Counted from the stretch's first letter, positions 51,201 through 61,363 are shown. The stretch is 64,000 nt of DNA from Spinacia oleracea (GCF_020520425.1 NC_079487.1:134950385-135014384), one strand, 5' to 3'. Translations and numbers: made by a program. The notes: generated by a model not told the origin, from the sequence alone.

Positions 51201-52520
51201 ATGAGAAGGGTTGGTTCCCTTTGTTGTTGTTTGTAATGTCATTTTAATCATTCCCTTTACCCCTTCTTACCCCCCACACCCCCATGGTTTTTGCATTCCC
51301 TTTCCTACACCACCAGCACACCCAACAACAACAGTTTCCAACCAAAACGCCCCACCACACCACGACGCTATCATCATCAGAGCCTCCCACAACCACCTTC
51401 CCGCCCTACCACCACCCTCACACTACCTTGCCTCCCTACCACGTCCACCACCAGCAAGTCCCCTCTGCAACCACCATAACACCACCCCTCTCACGAAACC
51501 CCTACCCCACCGTGGATTTTTATTGGTGTAGTGTCTAGGAGAGAAATACTGAGTTTATCATAAAACGACCAAACAACATTTTAGGGTTTTCCTTTCTATT
51601 CCCTCTGAATCCCTTTCTTGGTTTGATTCCCTTTACCCCGTTTGTACCAAACTCCCCCTGAAGGTAGATTTAATAGTGCAGGAGAAGCCCACTTTCATAA
51701 CTAAAAGCAAACTCGGAAATAGCCGTTGAAGATGGTTAGACATGGAAGTCTAGATAGCACTGTTAACAGAAAGAGGGACATCCATATCTAGGATAGATGC
51801 AGTTCCTATTTTTCTCTCTCTTTTTTTGTTTCCTCCTATTTTTCTCATTTTACAACGAATATCATTCTTGTAGCTAGGGCCTAGGGGTGTCAAATCGGGT
51901 CATCGGTTGGTTACGGGTCGGGTATAATTTGTTCGGGTATAATCGGATAATGTAGTTGTACGGGCCATTATGTTTATGCGGATTGAATGTGTGAATTTTA
52001 TTTTTTGGTTCACTTCGGTTTTTGTTAGAAATCGGTTAGGTCGGGTCAGTTTTTGACAGCCCTACTTGTAGCTAACACATCTCGTTTCTGACAGTCCACA
52101 CAGGGAATGCGAAAATCAAAGTTCTGTCTACACCCGGCAGGAGATACCCCATCCTCATGCCGGTTATTCGATGCTATAGTCAGCCATTGCGTACCCGTCA
52201 TCGTTAGCGACCAAATTGAGCTCCCCTTTGAAGACGAACTCGATTACTCCGAATTCTCTCTCTTCTTCTCAACTGACGAGGCACTAGAACCCGGTTATAT
52301 GATCGAAAAGCTTCGACAATTCCCAGAAGAAAGGTGGCTTAACATGTGGAACAAGCTGAAGAGTATTTCTCACCATTACGAGTTTCAATACCCACCAAAG
52401 AATGGTGATGCAGTCAATATGTTGTGGAGACAGATTAGGCATAAGCTCCCTTCGGCTAAACTTACTGCTCATAGAACTCGAAGGTTAAAAATTCCTGATT
52501 GGTGGGGAAGGAAAAGGTAG
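48215..52520 (+). CDS. Exostosin-family glycosyltransferase, GT47 (At1g67410-like)
   Basis: Four exons, 48215-48760, 50351-50647, 50737-50832 and 52095-52520, give 454 aa. A short basic cytosolic N-terminus and one membrane helix (about 10-32) indicate a type II Golgi protein. The GT47 exostosin domain follows, with conserved blocks KVYMYDLP-type ([14 protein letters not shown]), [48 protein letters not shown] and [22 protein letters not shown]. The family builds cell-wall polysaccharides; the closest named relatives are ARAD-like putative arabinosyltransferases, but the exact substrate is not known. The first ATG (MSNCEKQ) is used. Intron 3 contains a MITE, a MULE-like MITE and the fragment duplicated near NMD3. 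Confidence 0.95.
48850..48995. repeat. Tandem duplication with (GTAT)n in exostosin intron 1
   Basis: GGTCTTTGTGTAGCTTGATA and TTGATTGTTTGTGTATGTAT occur twice, separated by a GTAT microsatellite. Confidence 0.85.
51160..51660. mobile_element. MITE of about 500 bp in exostosin intron 3
   Basis: The left end GGGAGCGTTTGGTATGGGG and the right end, on the opposite strand GGGGGAGTTTGGTACAAACG, are inverted repeats. The C-rich interior opens long but meaningless proline/threonine frames. TIR type resembles PIF/Tourist or hAT MITEs; the target duplication is unclear. Confidence 0.6.
51672..51808 (+). repeat. Segment of exostosin intron 3 repeated upstream of NMD3
   Basis: It shares AATAGCCGTTGAARATGGTT, CAGAAAGAGGGACAT and ATATCTAGGATAGATGCAGT, in the same order and orientation, with 59451-59609. 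The other copy has a roughly 30-bp extra piece. Either a segmental duplication or a dispersed repeat. Confidence 0.8.
51877..52065 (+). mobile_element. MULE-like MITE, family X, in exostosin intron 3
   Basis: The terminal inverted repeat TAGGGGTGTCAAA / TAGGGCTGTCAAA (opposite strand) is flanked by an exact 9-bp duplication TTGTAGCTA (51868-51876, 52066-52074). The interior has ATAATCGGATAATGTAGTTG, shared with the copy at 54567-54719. The acceptor of exon 4 lies 20 bp beyond the right duplication. Confidence 0.75.
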
Positions 52521-54221
52521 TGCCAGTAAAAACCAGGGTTTGTACTTGGTACTTTGTACCTAACTGTACTTATTTTTGTGTGTACAGTATCACATTTTAC
52601 AGTCTGAAAATTCCCTAAGAAGGGGAAAATCATAGGTTATTCACTTATTCTTATTACAGTTACATGTTTTTGATCCATCTGTTTGTAATCTCTGTATTAT
52701 CTTTGTAGCATTATTTTTGTGCTGCATTATGATGGCACAATCCCTATATTAAAAACACCTGAGGTATATTACAGGCTGTGATGTCTGACTTTTTGAGTTT
52801 TGGTGCATTATTGTTGCGATTTTGCGACGGACAATACCATATTTCTAGGATCCCCTTTCCCCCGTTTTTGTTTGATGTACTTGTTGTTAATTATGTAAAT
52901 GCAGAGGCATGTTTGTTCTTGTCTAATCTAACAAATGATTAGTGATAAATACAAATGCAAAGCAGCAACGTGACAGTAGTTAAACAAAGATATGCAGTGT
53001 ACTTGTAGCAGTTTGACTTTCTTCATTTGAGAGGTCAAAGATGTACCAAAAGACGCGATTCAAGTAGGAACTCTTTTGAAATTAAAGGAGTATCGTGTAC
53101 ACTCTGGTATATAATGAACACTAGTTTAGGGGCCGTGCAACGCACGGCTACTACTAAAATAATTTATTATTTTAATAGTAACTAAAAGACTTGTGATATT
53201 AGAAAAACATGAAAGTAAAAAGGATATATGAAAAAGTATAAATTCAAAATTGTGTAAAAAAAATATTCAAATGAACTAAATTTGCATATTACTATACAAA
53301 GTTAAAAGTTATAGTCGTTTACTTGAATGTAGAACGATCTACTAACGTTAACCAAACCCGAATGACTCAAGACTAATTTTCAAAAAGACCCGAGCATAAC
53401 CGAGTTAGTCAAATACAACATATTTTGAATTGAGTAAAATCTTGATAAATAAACTTATATGTTTAGTCTACTTACCATGTACTCCGTATTATTATTTTAA
53501 TTAACATTCTTACTTACCAGTTACCATGTATTATATTATTAATAGAGACTAACATTAGAAGTTCATTTATCAATATTTTTTATATTTCTTATCAGATTAA
53601 AAAGTTATAATAATACATAAATAAAATTATATCATAAAGGAAAAAATAATACTGATTTAGCTTTCCTCCAATAATATATTATGCAGTACATATCTTTGGT
53701 AATTAAAATATATTTTTATCTTAGTTTCCTAAAAAAACGTAATGTAATTTATTTATTTTAAAATAAAAAAATAAAAAAAATTTGGCGGGAAAAAATCGCA
53801 CCAGGAAATGACATGTCATTCCTAGTGTCTCTTTTAGTATATAGTAATAGAAAGATAATAGATCCTATTGATATGAGAGTATCGTGTACATTGTGGTATT
53901 GGGTGGAATCAAGAATGATATCAATGTGGTATGAGTTTGAAACTTAATTTTAAATACCATGCGCTTGGTTCAAGTTCGGGATGAGTATCTTTTTCTTCTA
54001 TTTGATACATGGAGTACAAGTATGATCCAAACTCACCTCCCCTAGGTTTCTGAACCTCATAACCTGAGGGTTTAGGGGAAGTAAATTTCAATAACTGATA
54101 TGTATAAGTAAAAATATAGCATGACAATTCTGTAAATACACTGAAATTTCAATTAAAAATGAAAACAATGGTATAATTAAAGAACAATGGTATAAACAAC
54201 AATGGTATTAAAAAACAATGG
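52521..54221. other. Intergenic region between exostosin gene and NOC2 promoter block
   Basis: The first 250 bp are exostosin 3' untranslated region. The remainder holds the repeat described at 53085-53901 and an AACAATGGTAT simple repeat (about 54165-54225) that abuts the duplicated promoter block. No gene seen. Confidence 0.5.
53085..53901. repeat. AT-rich repeat with CCGTGCAACGCACGG motif, flanked by direct repeats
   Basis: AGTATCGTGTACA followed by GGTAT occurs on both sides (about 53088-53110 and 53880-53900). Between them a segment begins ACTAGTTTAGGGGCCGTG with the palindrome CCGTGCAACGCACGG, and ends in TTTTAGTATATAGTAATAG. A related ACTAGTTTTGAACCGTGCATCG end lies at about 63752, near the right edge. 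Superfamily not assigned. Confidence 0.45.
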
Positions 54222-55124
54222 TATACCGTGCCCATGTTATGTATATTTATAAATGTGTTTATAAACACATAACGGTTAGCCGCCTATTCGTCCTCGGTGG
54301 GTTAAGGTACGGGTTTAAAACATCCAACAAAACACAATAATATACGTTTAGACCATTTTAAACTCATACCTAGAAGTCGCGAGCTAAACACCACCTTAAG
54401 GTTGCCTAACTTACCTTCATTGTTGAATTGTTCATGGATACCTCGATTATTAAAACATTATTATTGGACTTCCATTGTTGGACTTAAAGGGTCAAATGCA
54501 AAATAGCCCAAGCTTAAAAGAAGACAAAACCCAATTTAAGCCGAAAGGCCGGTCTAGCCGTCAAAGCCAGTTATGACTGTTAAAAACTGACCCGATCCAA
54601 CCGATTTTTGACAGAAATCAAAGTGACCTGAAAAACAAAGTTCACACATTGGATCTACATAAGCACAATAACTCAGTACAACTACATTATCCGATTATAC
54701 CCGACCCGTAACACCCCTTTCAAAGGTTTACCGCCCGACCCGGGTACCGACTTTCAGCAAAAAAAACTGTGAATCTTTCCCCAAATAAAACAGCTGTAAA
54801 ACCCCAGCTTCCCATTTCTGATTACCATCCCTCTTAAACCCTGAATTTCGCTACCGTTCGCTGTTTTCCGGCAGCTTTTTTCTCTTCTCGTCTTCAATCC
54901 CCAGGTACTTTGATTTCTAATTTCATTAAAATACTTTGCAAATCCTTCCTTGTGATAATGATTCTTTTTATTTTGTGAAAAATTTGGTTTACGCTGTTTA
55001 ATTTTCGCTGAATTTTATGGAACTTCTTGTTTATTGATGTTTGGTGGAGTTGTTGAATTAGATGATAATACTTAATTAATCGATGATTCTTAACTGTGTA
55101 TGATTTTTGGGGGAAATTCTGCCT
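54222..55124 (+). promoter_or_regulatory. NOC2 promoter, 5' leader exon and intron 1 start (duplicated block, copy 1)
   Basis: This block is homologous, base for base over most of its length, to 59610-60569 in front of NMD3. It includes upstream sequence, the leader (TTCCGGCAGCTTTTTTCTC), the splice donor CCCAG|GTACTTTG after 54904 and about 220 bp of intron 1, up to GGGGGAAATTCTGC. The acceptor (TTGCAG, 55327) precedes the NOC2 start codon by 18 bp. Candidate motifs are one site II element AGCCCA (54505-54510) and a one-base-off telo-box AAACCCTGA (54836-54844). Both motif types are associated with ribosome-biogenesis genes in plants. A family X MITE sits at 54567-54719. Promoter activity is inferred. 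Confidence 0.85.
54567..54719 (-). mobile_element. MULE-like MITE, family X, inside the NOC2 promoter block
   Basis: The NMD3 copy of the block reads straight through this point (CCGTCAAAGGTTTAAC), so 54567-54719 is an insertion of 153 bp. TCAAAG is repeated at its borders (54561-54566, 54720-54725). On the minus strand it shares GGGTATAATCGGATAATGTA with the copy in exostosin intron 3. Confidence 0.8.
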
Positions 55125-55345
55125 ATTTCTCCCTCTTCATTCTTGTCAGCTCTCTAAAAGTTCAAATCTTTACTGCCCCCTTTCCCATATTTCTCTTAGG
55201 TGTACTACTCAATCCAGCTCTTTAATTACCAATTCGTCGAAATCAATTTTCACCCCCCTCCCTTTCTACTGGGATATTGCTCATCAATTAATAAGTTCCT
55301 GATAACTGTTTGAATTGTTTATTGCAGTTAACTGAATCGAAAATC

Positions 55346-58300
55346 ATGGGTTCAAAGAAAAAAGGTAATTTCAACTTCCAATTCTTTATACTTTTAGGAT
55401 TTTTATCCATTTTCATTTATGCCCAATTAGTTAGTTTAGCTGATTATGATGTTTTTAAAGGTGGGTTTTTTGGTTTGAATTTGAATTGCAGTAAAGAAAT
55501 CAAATAATGTTGTATCAGATGAAGTGGGGGATAAGATGGAAGCCAAAGAACATAAGAAAGAGTTGGAAAGTCTTAAGGAATCGGTTAGACCTTTTACTAC
55601 TCTTTTGTATTTTGGTTAATCATAGTAATTTGGTCTGGATAAACATGGTACATTTGGGGGGTTTTGGATGTTAATTGATCATTAATTTTGGTGCAGCAAC
55701 CAGAATTTTATGAGTATCTGAAAGAGGTGGACAAGGAGCTCCTAGAGTTTGATGATGAGGGTAATGATGTGAGTTTTACTGTCTGTTGGCTATATTAGCT
55801 TGTATTTCATGATTGGTAATAGTAATGTTTTCGGATAGGATGATGATGAAGTTGATGAGGATGATGCTGAAATTGATGGGGATGATGATGATGAAATTGA
55901 AAATGAGGAGGATTTGGACGATAGTGATGTCGAGGAGAAGGTTGTTAGGTCAAAAAAGGAAGAAAGCTCGGGTAGAACTATTATCACTATGGAAATGGTT
56001 GAATCCTGGTGTAAGGGTATTCAGGAAAATGAGAAAATTGCTCCTGTACGCTCTCTGCTGAAAGCCTATAGAGTAGCTTGTCATCTTGCAGAAGAAAGTG
56101 ATGAAAAATCCTCAGAAAAGTTAACTACAATGTCTAAAGCTGTTATGAACAAAGTTATGGTAGAAACTTTGACTAATATCGATGGGATTCTTCGCAATTT
56201 GATGAATCTTCCTGCTTATGGAGGAAAGAAAGAGAAGTTAATTGAGGTCAAGAACACAAAAAGTTGGAAGAAGTATCAGCATTTGGTGAAGTCATATCTT
56301 GGAAATTCATTGCATGCTTTGAACCAAATGACAGACGCAAAGGATATCTCATTTACTTTGAAGCACTTAACTAAATCATCCTTGTTCTTGGCTGCTTTCC
56401 CAGCCTTTCTGAGGAAGTATATTAAGGTATGCCCCAATTCTTTCATCATTTGCCTTGTTGCTTTTGTAGTAAATTTTCCTTATCAGAAACCACTCTTGCA
56501 TTGTTTCTCTTGGCAATTTTATGTACGACGGTGCAAATTACAACTCTGTTGCTTATCACGACAAAGCATGCTTATTTTGCTTAATATAGAGTACTCTTCT
56601 AAATGATGTGATCATTTCCTTATCTTGTGATTCGACTATTTCCTTACTTAACAATTAACATAGTAAGATTTGCATTCTTCTATTGATTGGTCACTGACAA
56701 ATGAATTTGTGAATACGATCTTTGTGATTTTTGTCAGGTTGTTCTGCACTTTTGGGGTACTGGAAGCCGGGACCTTTCATTTGCAGCATTTTGGTTCCTA
56801 AGAACTCTATGTGTCCAACTTGGCACTGATTGTTTGGATGAGTGCTTTAAAGGGTTGTACAAAGCTTATGTCATGAACTGCCAGTTTGTAAATGCAACTA
56901 AGTTGCAGCATATCCAATTTCTTAGGCAATTGTTTGTTGAATTTATGTTGGTGGGCCTTCCAACCGCATACCAACATGCCTTTGTTTTCATTCGACAATT
57001 AGCGATGATTTTGCGGGAGGCATTGAACACGAAGACAAAGGTTAGTCTTTTTGTGCAAAATCACTCTTGGTTTGGAAGTATTTGTTTTAGTTATACATGC
57101 CTCATTATTTGCGAATAGAGTTTTATACCACTCTCTTTTTTGAACATGGTTTGAAGCATTTGGTCCTGTGAATCTGAGATGGATGCTTACACTTCTGTTA
57201 CTTCTGCTGTCATTTCTTCTAGGAATCATTCAGGAAGGTTTATGAGTGGAAGTTTATCAATTGTATTGAGCTTTGGACTGTAGCAATCCGTAAATATGGT
57301 CTGGAACCTGACTTTCAACCCCTTGCTTATCCATTGACTCAAATAATTTCTGGAGTAGCCCGTTTAGTTCCAACTGCTCGTTACTTTCCTCTTCGAATGC
57401 GTTGTGTTAGAATGCTCAACTGTATTGCTGCTGCAACCGACACTTTCATACCAGTTTCCATGCTGCTTTTGGATATGTTAGAGATGAAAGAACTGAACTG
57501 TCCACCTAGTGGAGGTGTTGGCAAAGCTGTTGACTTGCGGACAATACTCAAGGTACAATTTTCTCTTCTCGGGTTGCTCCAAGCGTGTGATCACTTTTTC
57601 CTCTCTCTTAACTCGTGAATTCCTTTTTATAGGTCAGCAAACAAGCACTTAAGACTCGGTCATTTCAGGAAGCATGTGTGTCTTCTGTGATTGACGAATT
57701 GGGTGAACATTTGGCTCAATGGAGCTATTCTGTTGCTTTCTTTGAATTATCTTTTATACCAGCTGTTAGATTGCGTAATTTTTGCAAATGCACCAAAGTT
57801 GAGAGGTTCCGTAAAGACATGAAAGAACTTATTCGACAGGTATGTTCTCTGTGATGAATAGTAATTGTACCTCCATAAATAGAACTCGGTACACATCATA
57901 TGGCATCGTAGAACATTTATTTATTTCTTTCCTTTTCCTTTTATCCCTTGCTTATAACATTTATTTGCTTATACTAAACTGCTAACTATAAATGCCTGCA
58001 GATTGAGGCCAACTCAGAATTTACAAACAAAAAACGTGCAACAATCTCTTTCTTGCCAAGTGATCCAGCTATATCGTCTTTCCTCGAGGTTTGCTTTTGA
58101 TATGTATTGTTTATCTTTTCAGTAGCCAAATTCATGCATACATCAAATGTAATCTACGGATGTTTACAGATACTCCTATTCTTAATTAATTTCATACTTG
58201 GGTTGGCAGAAAGATTAAGAATATTGGGTAGAGAGAGAAACATTAGAGAAAGTGTAGAGAGATGGGAAGTATAAAGTCTATTAGGGTTATTTGTTTTCTA

Positions 58301-59083
58301 TTGTTTCCCTTTCCGTTTCTAACATTTAGTTTCCCATGTAATATAAACAAAATGCATGGTTCTTTTAGGAGGAGAAGCAGTCTGGTGCTAGCCCCTTGTC
58401 AAAGTATGTTGCTACATTACGCCAAAAAGCTCAACAGAGGAATGTCTCTGTATCAGAATCCAGGTTCACTACTGTGCTTCTTATATACATTTGTGGATAT
58501 ATCATACTATATGTTTATTCTGAAAGAACACTCATTTTTATCATGTCATCCAGTGTCCTTTATGGTGCGGAGCCACCCATTTCCGATAAAATGCTAGCAG
58601 AAAGTGATGATGAAGATGAAGATGAAGATGAAGGAGACAAAGGTGAAGCAGTCTTTAATTCCTTCTGGACACAACAGAAAGAAACGAGGTATGACATTGA
58701 CGAGTATAGTATTATATTATATTCCACGTTTTACAGGAACTTAGCACCAAATCTTTGGTTTTCTAGTTTCTGATCATACGTGATTTGTTTGCAATTGCAG
58801 GGATAATAAGCCTCCTCCAGTGGATGAAAAAACGCAGAAAAACAAGAAGAAATCGAAGAGCACGCAAAAGGACGCAATAGATGAAGACATTGTAGAGGAT
58901 TTGGTGCTAAGTTCAGATGAAGATGATGAACCCATGGATGATGACTCTCTACCAGAAGAAACTGTTAAAACAGAAAAAGGGACCTCGAAAAAACGGAACA
59001 AGCGAAAGCCTACTGTAGATGGTTCGGTGAAAAATGAACGGGTAAACAAGAAGGGGGGAAAGAAGAGAAAGCGAAGTCACTAG
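55346..59083 (+). CDS. NOC2: Nucleolar complex protein 2 (Noc2), pre-60S assembly factor
   Basis: Eleven coding exons, 55346-55364, 55492-55583, 55697-55768, 55839-56426, 56738-57040, 57223-57552, 57633-57839, 58002-58088, 58369-58463, 58554-58688 and 58801-59083, stay in frame and give 736 aa. Noc2 pairs with Noc1 and then Noc3 to carry 60S precursors from the nucleolus to the nucleoplasm. The N-terminus is basic, then strongly acidic (about 60-95). The long helical Noc2 domain follows, with conserved blocks such as [59 protein letters not shown] and [16 protein letters not shown]. The tail alternates acidic and lysine-rich stretches ending [11 protein letters not shown], a likely nuclear signal. 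The fit is to the NOC2 (At2g18220) branch rather than REBELOTE. Confidence 0.95.
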
Positions 59084-59450
59084 CCATATTACATATAATT
59101 TGGAATTTTGGAATTTTTTTTGGGAGGCTTGATTAATAGAGGGATGTTATTAAGCATGTTATTAAGGATCAAAGGTACTTTGTGCACGTTAGAAGAATCA
59201 CATCACCAGAAAATGTAAAAATAATAGAATATCATGATTCTTTTTTGCTCTAACGTCCATTAATGGATTGATTTTTATATTTTTCTAGTTTTGATCATGA
59301 GTTTAAGCATTGATCATTCTGGTTCATGGTTATTTTCTGAGAATAAAGGCCATTGGAGAAGATTATCTGAACGAGAAGATTATCTGAATTTAACTGAACT
59401 TATTTGAACTTATTTTATCTAAGTTAAAATATGTTGAACAGAACCGAGTC
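59084..59450. other. NOC2 3' region
   Basis: 3' untranslated sequence and spacer. A GAAGATTATCTGAA direct repeat and a TTATTTGAACTTATTTT motif (about 59355-59430) resemble the end of a small MITE. No gene. Confidence 0.5.
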
Positions 59451-59609
59451 TAGTGCAGGGGAAACCACTTTCGTAACTAAAAACAAACTCGAAAATAGCC
59501 GTTGAAAATGGTTAGACATCATGTCTAGATGCACTGTTAGGGCTACGGCATAGATGACCAGCCTACAGCAGAAAGAGGGACATTCATATCTAGGATAGAT
59601 GCAGTTCCT
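59451..59609 (+). repeat. Copy of the exostosin intron 3 segment, upstream of the NMD3 block
   Basis: Homologous to 51672-51808 in the same orientation, and directly joined at 59609/59610 to the duplicated promoter block. This order (intron 3 piece, then block) mirrors the order at the exostosin-NOC2 locus, with about 2.4 kb missing in between. Confidence 0.8.
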
Positions 59610-60569
59610 AAACACATAACGGTATACTGTGCCCCTGTTATGTGTTTATAGATGTGTTTATAAACATAACGGTTAGCCGCCTCTCCGTACTCGGTGGTTT
59701 AAGGTACGGGTTTAAAAAGTTTAAAATATCCAACCCAACACATGATATGCGTTTAGACCATTTTAAACTCATACCTGAATCCGCGAGCTAAACACCACCT
59801 TAAGGTTTCCGGTTTTTGGTTTTTTGATTTTGTAAATCATATTTCGTATGATTTAGATTGAATCATGAACTAAAAGATAATATTACTTAAAGTAATCATG
59901 TTAATTTTGAAAATTGGCAACAAAAAACTGGAAACTACTTTTTATGTTTTTCATATTTGAATTTTAGTTTTGTCAAAAAGAGAAACTAGAAACAAAAAAA
60001 CGATACCGAACAGGCCAACTTACATTCACAGTTGAATTGCTCAAGGATACCTCGATTATTAAAGCATTATTGGACTTTAATTGTTGGACTTAAAAGGTCA
60101 AATGCAAAATAGCCCAAGTTTAAAAAGAAGACAAAGCCCAATTTAAGCCCAAAGGGCGGTCTAACCGTCAAAGGTTTAACATCTGACCGCCCGACCCGGG
60201 TACCGACTTTCAGCCAAAAATTGTGAATATCTCCCCAAATAAAACGGCTGTAAAACCCCAACTTCCCTATTTCTGATTACGATCCCTCTTAAACCCTAAT
60301 TTCCGCTACCGTTCGCCGTTTTCCGGCAGCTTTTTTCTCTTCTCATCTTCAATCTCCAGGTACTTTAATTTCATTAAATACTTTGCAAATCCTTCCTTGT
60401 GATAATGATTCGTTTTATTTTTTGAAAATTTTGGTTTACGCTGTTTAATTTTCGCTGAATTTGATAGAATTTATTGTTGATTGCTGTTTATTGGAGTTGT
60501 TGGATTAGATGATAATACTTAATTATCCATGATTTCTTACCTGTGTATGATTTTTGGGGGAAATTCTGC
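59610..60569 (+). promoter_or_regulatory. NMD3 promoter, 5' leader exon and intron 1 start (duplicated block, copy 2)
   Basis: Homologous to 54222-55124 in front of NOC2, from GGTATACTGTGCCC to GGGGGAAATTCTGC. Three site II elements AGCCCA (60111-60116, 60135-60140, 60146-60151) and a perfect telo-box AAACCCTAA (60291-60299) lie just upstream of the leader. The leader ends CTCCAG|GTACTTTA (donor after 60359) and intron 1 runs to CTCCAG (61694), 14 bp before the NMD3 ATG. A family B MITE sits at 59812-60018. Promoter function is inferred from position, motifs and conservation between the two copies. Confidence 0.85.
59812..60018 (+). mobile_element. PIF/Tourist-like MITE, family B, inside the NMD3 promoter block
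   Basis: The NOC2 copy of the block lacks this segment (AAGGTTGCCTAACTTACC is continuous there). On the minus strand it begins GGCCTGTTCGGTATC and shares TTCATGATTCAATCTAAATC and AAAAAGTAGTTTCCAG with the element in the F-box gene intron (6565-6768). Confidence 0.8.
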
Positions 60570-60768
60570 AAAAATTCGGCCATATCCTGGAATGATGCTA
60601 TATGTAAATTTGATCAATCCTAATCTCATATTAGCGTTATTTAGAAGGATTGAAGCTATGAAATAGTAGGTGTATTACTTAATCGTGGTTGTAAATGAAC
60701 TTTAATCTAACCAAACAATCGGAAGAGTATAACTTATTGTTGCGACTTATGAGCACTGGTGAATTCGA

Positions 60769-61363
60769 GATAGTGTTGTGAATTTGTGATGTTACCAAGT
60801 TTTGCAAGAAGTGGAAGAGGCCTCTTTTATCATGCTACTAACAGTGATAAGATTTAGAGGTTTGAACTTTGAAGGGAAAAAGAGAAGAAGTTCCTGTTGC
60901 AATAAACCTCATTAATATGGTATTCCTAGGACCACATACCAGCTCTACGATGTAATTGTAGTAATTTTTTTGTTTGGAATTTGGTGTTAAGTCTTGTGTA
61001 TTTAAGCTGCTTCTCTTTTTTTTTTTCTTTTGTTATATTTTATGGCGAATTCGATTCCGAGGATTTTTTTTTTCTTTCTGTGATTGGGGGTTCAATTGGG
61101 TGATAGTGTTGTGAATCTGTGATGTTACCAAGTTGTACCTTGCAAGAAGTGGAAGAGGCCTCTTTTATCATGCTACTAATAGTGATGAGATTTGGAGGTT
61201 TGAACTTTGAGCTTTGAAGGGCAATAGAGAAGAAGTTCCTGGTGCAATAAACCACATACCAGCTCTATGATTTAATTGTAGTAATTTTTTGTTTGGAATT
61301 TGGTGTTAAGTCTTGTGTATTTAAGCTGCTTCTCTCTTTTTTTCTTTTGTTATATTTAATGGT
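60769..61363. repeat. Tandem duplication in NMD3 leader intron
   Basis: Copy 1 (about 60769-61044) and copy 2 (about 61102-61363) share GATAGTGTTGTGAAT, CTTGTGTATTTAAGCTGCTT, AGAGGCCTCTTTTATCATGC and CATACCAGCTCTA. The NOC2 intron has no counterpart, so this arose after, or outside, the promoter-block duplication. Confidence 0.9.

Noticed and set aside
51211-51538. Long proline/threonine-rich open frames in exostosin intron 3
   Set aside because: They lie inside a C-rich MITE, overlap each other in three frames, and match no protein family I recognise.
57845-57920. C/D box snoRNA in a NOC2 intron (GTGATGA seen)
   Set aside because: No convincing D box or terminal stem was found.
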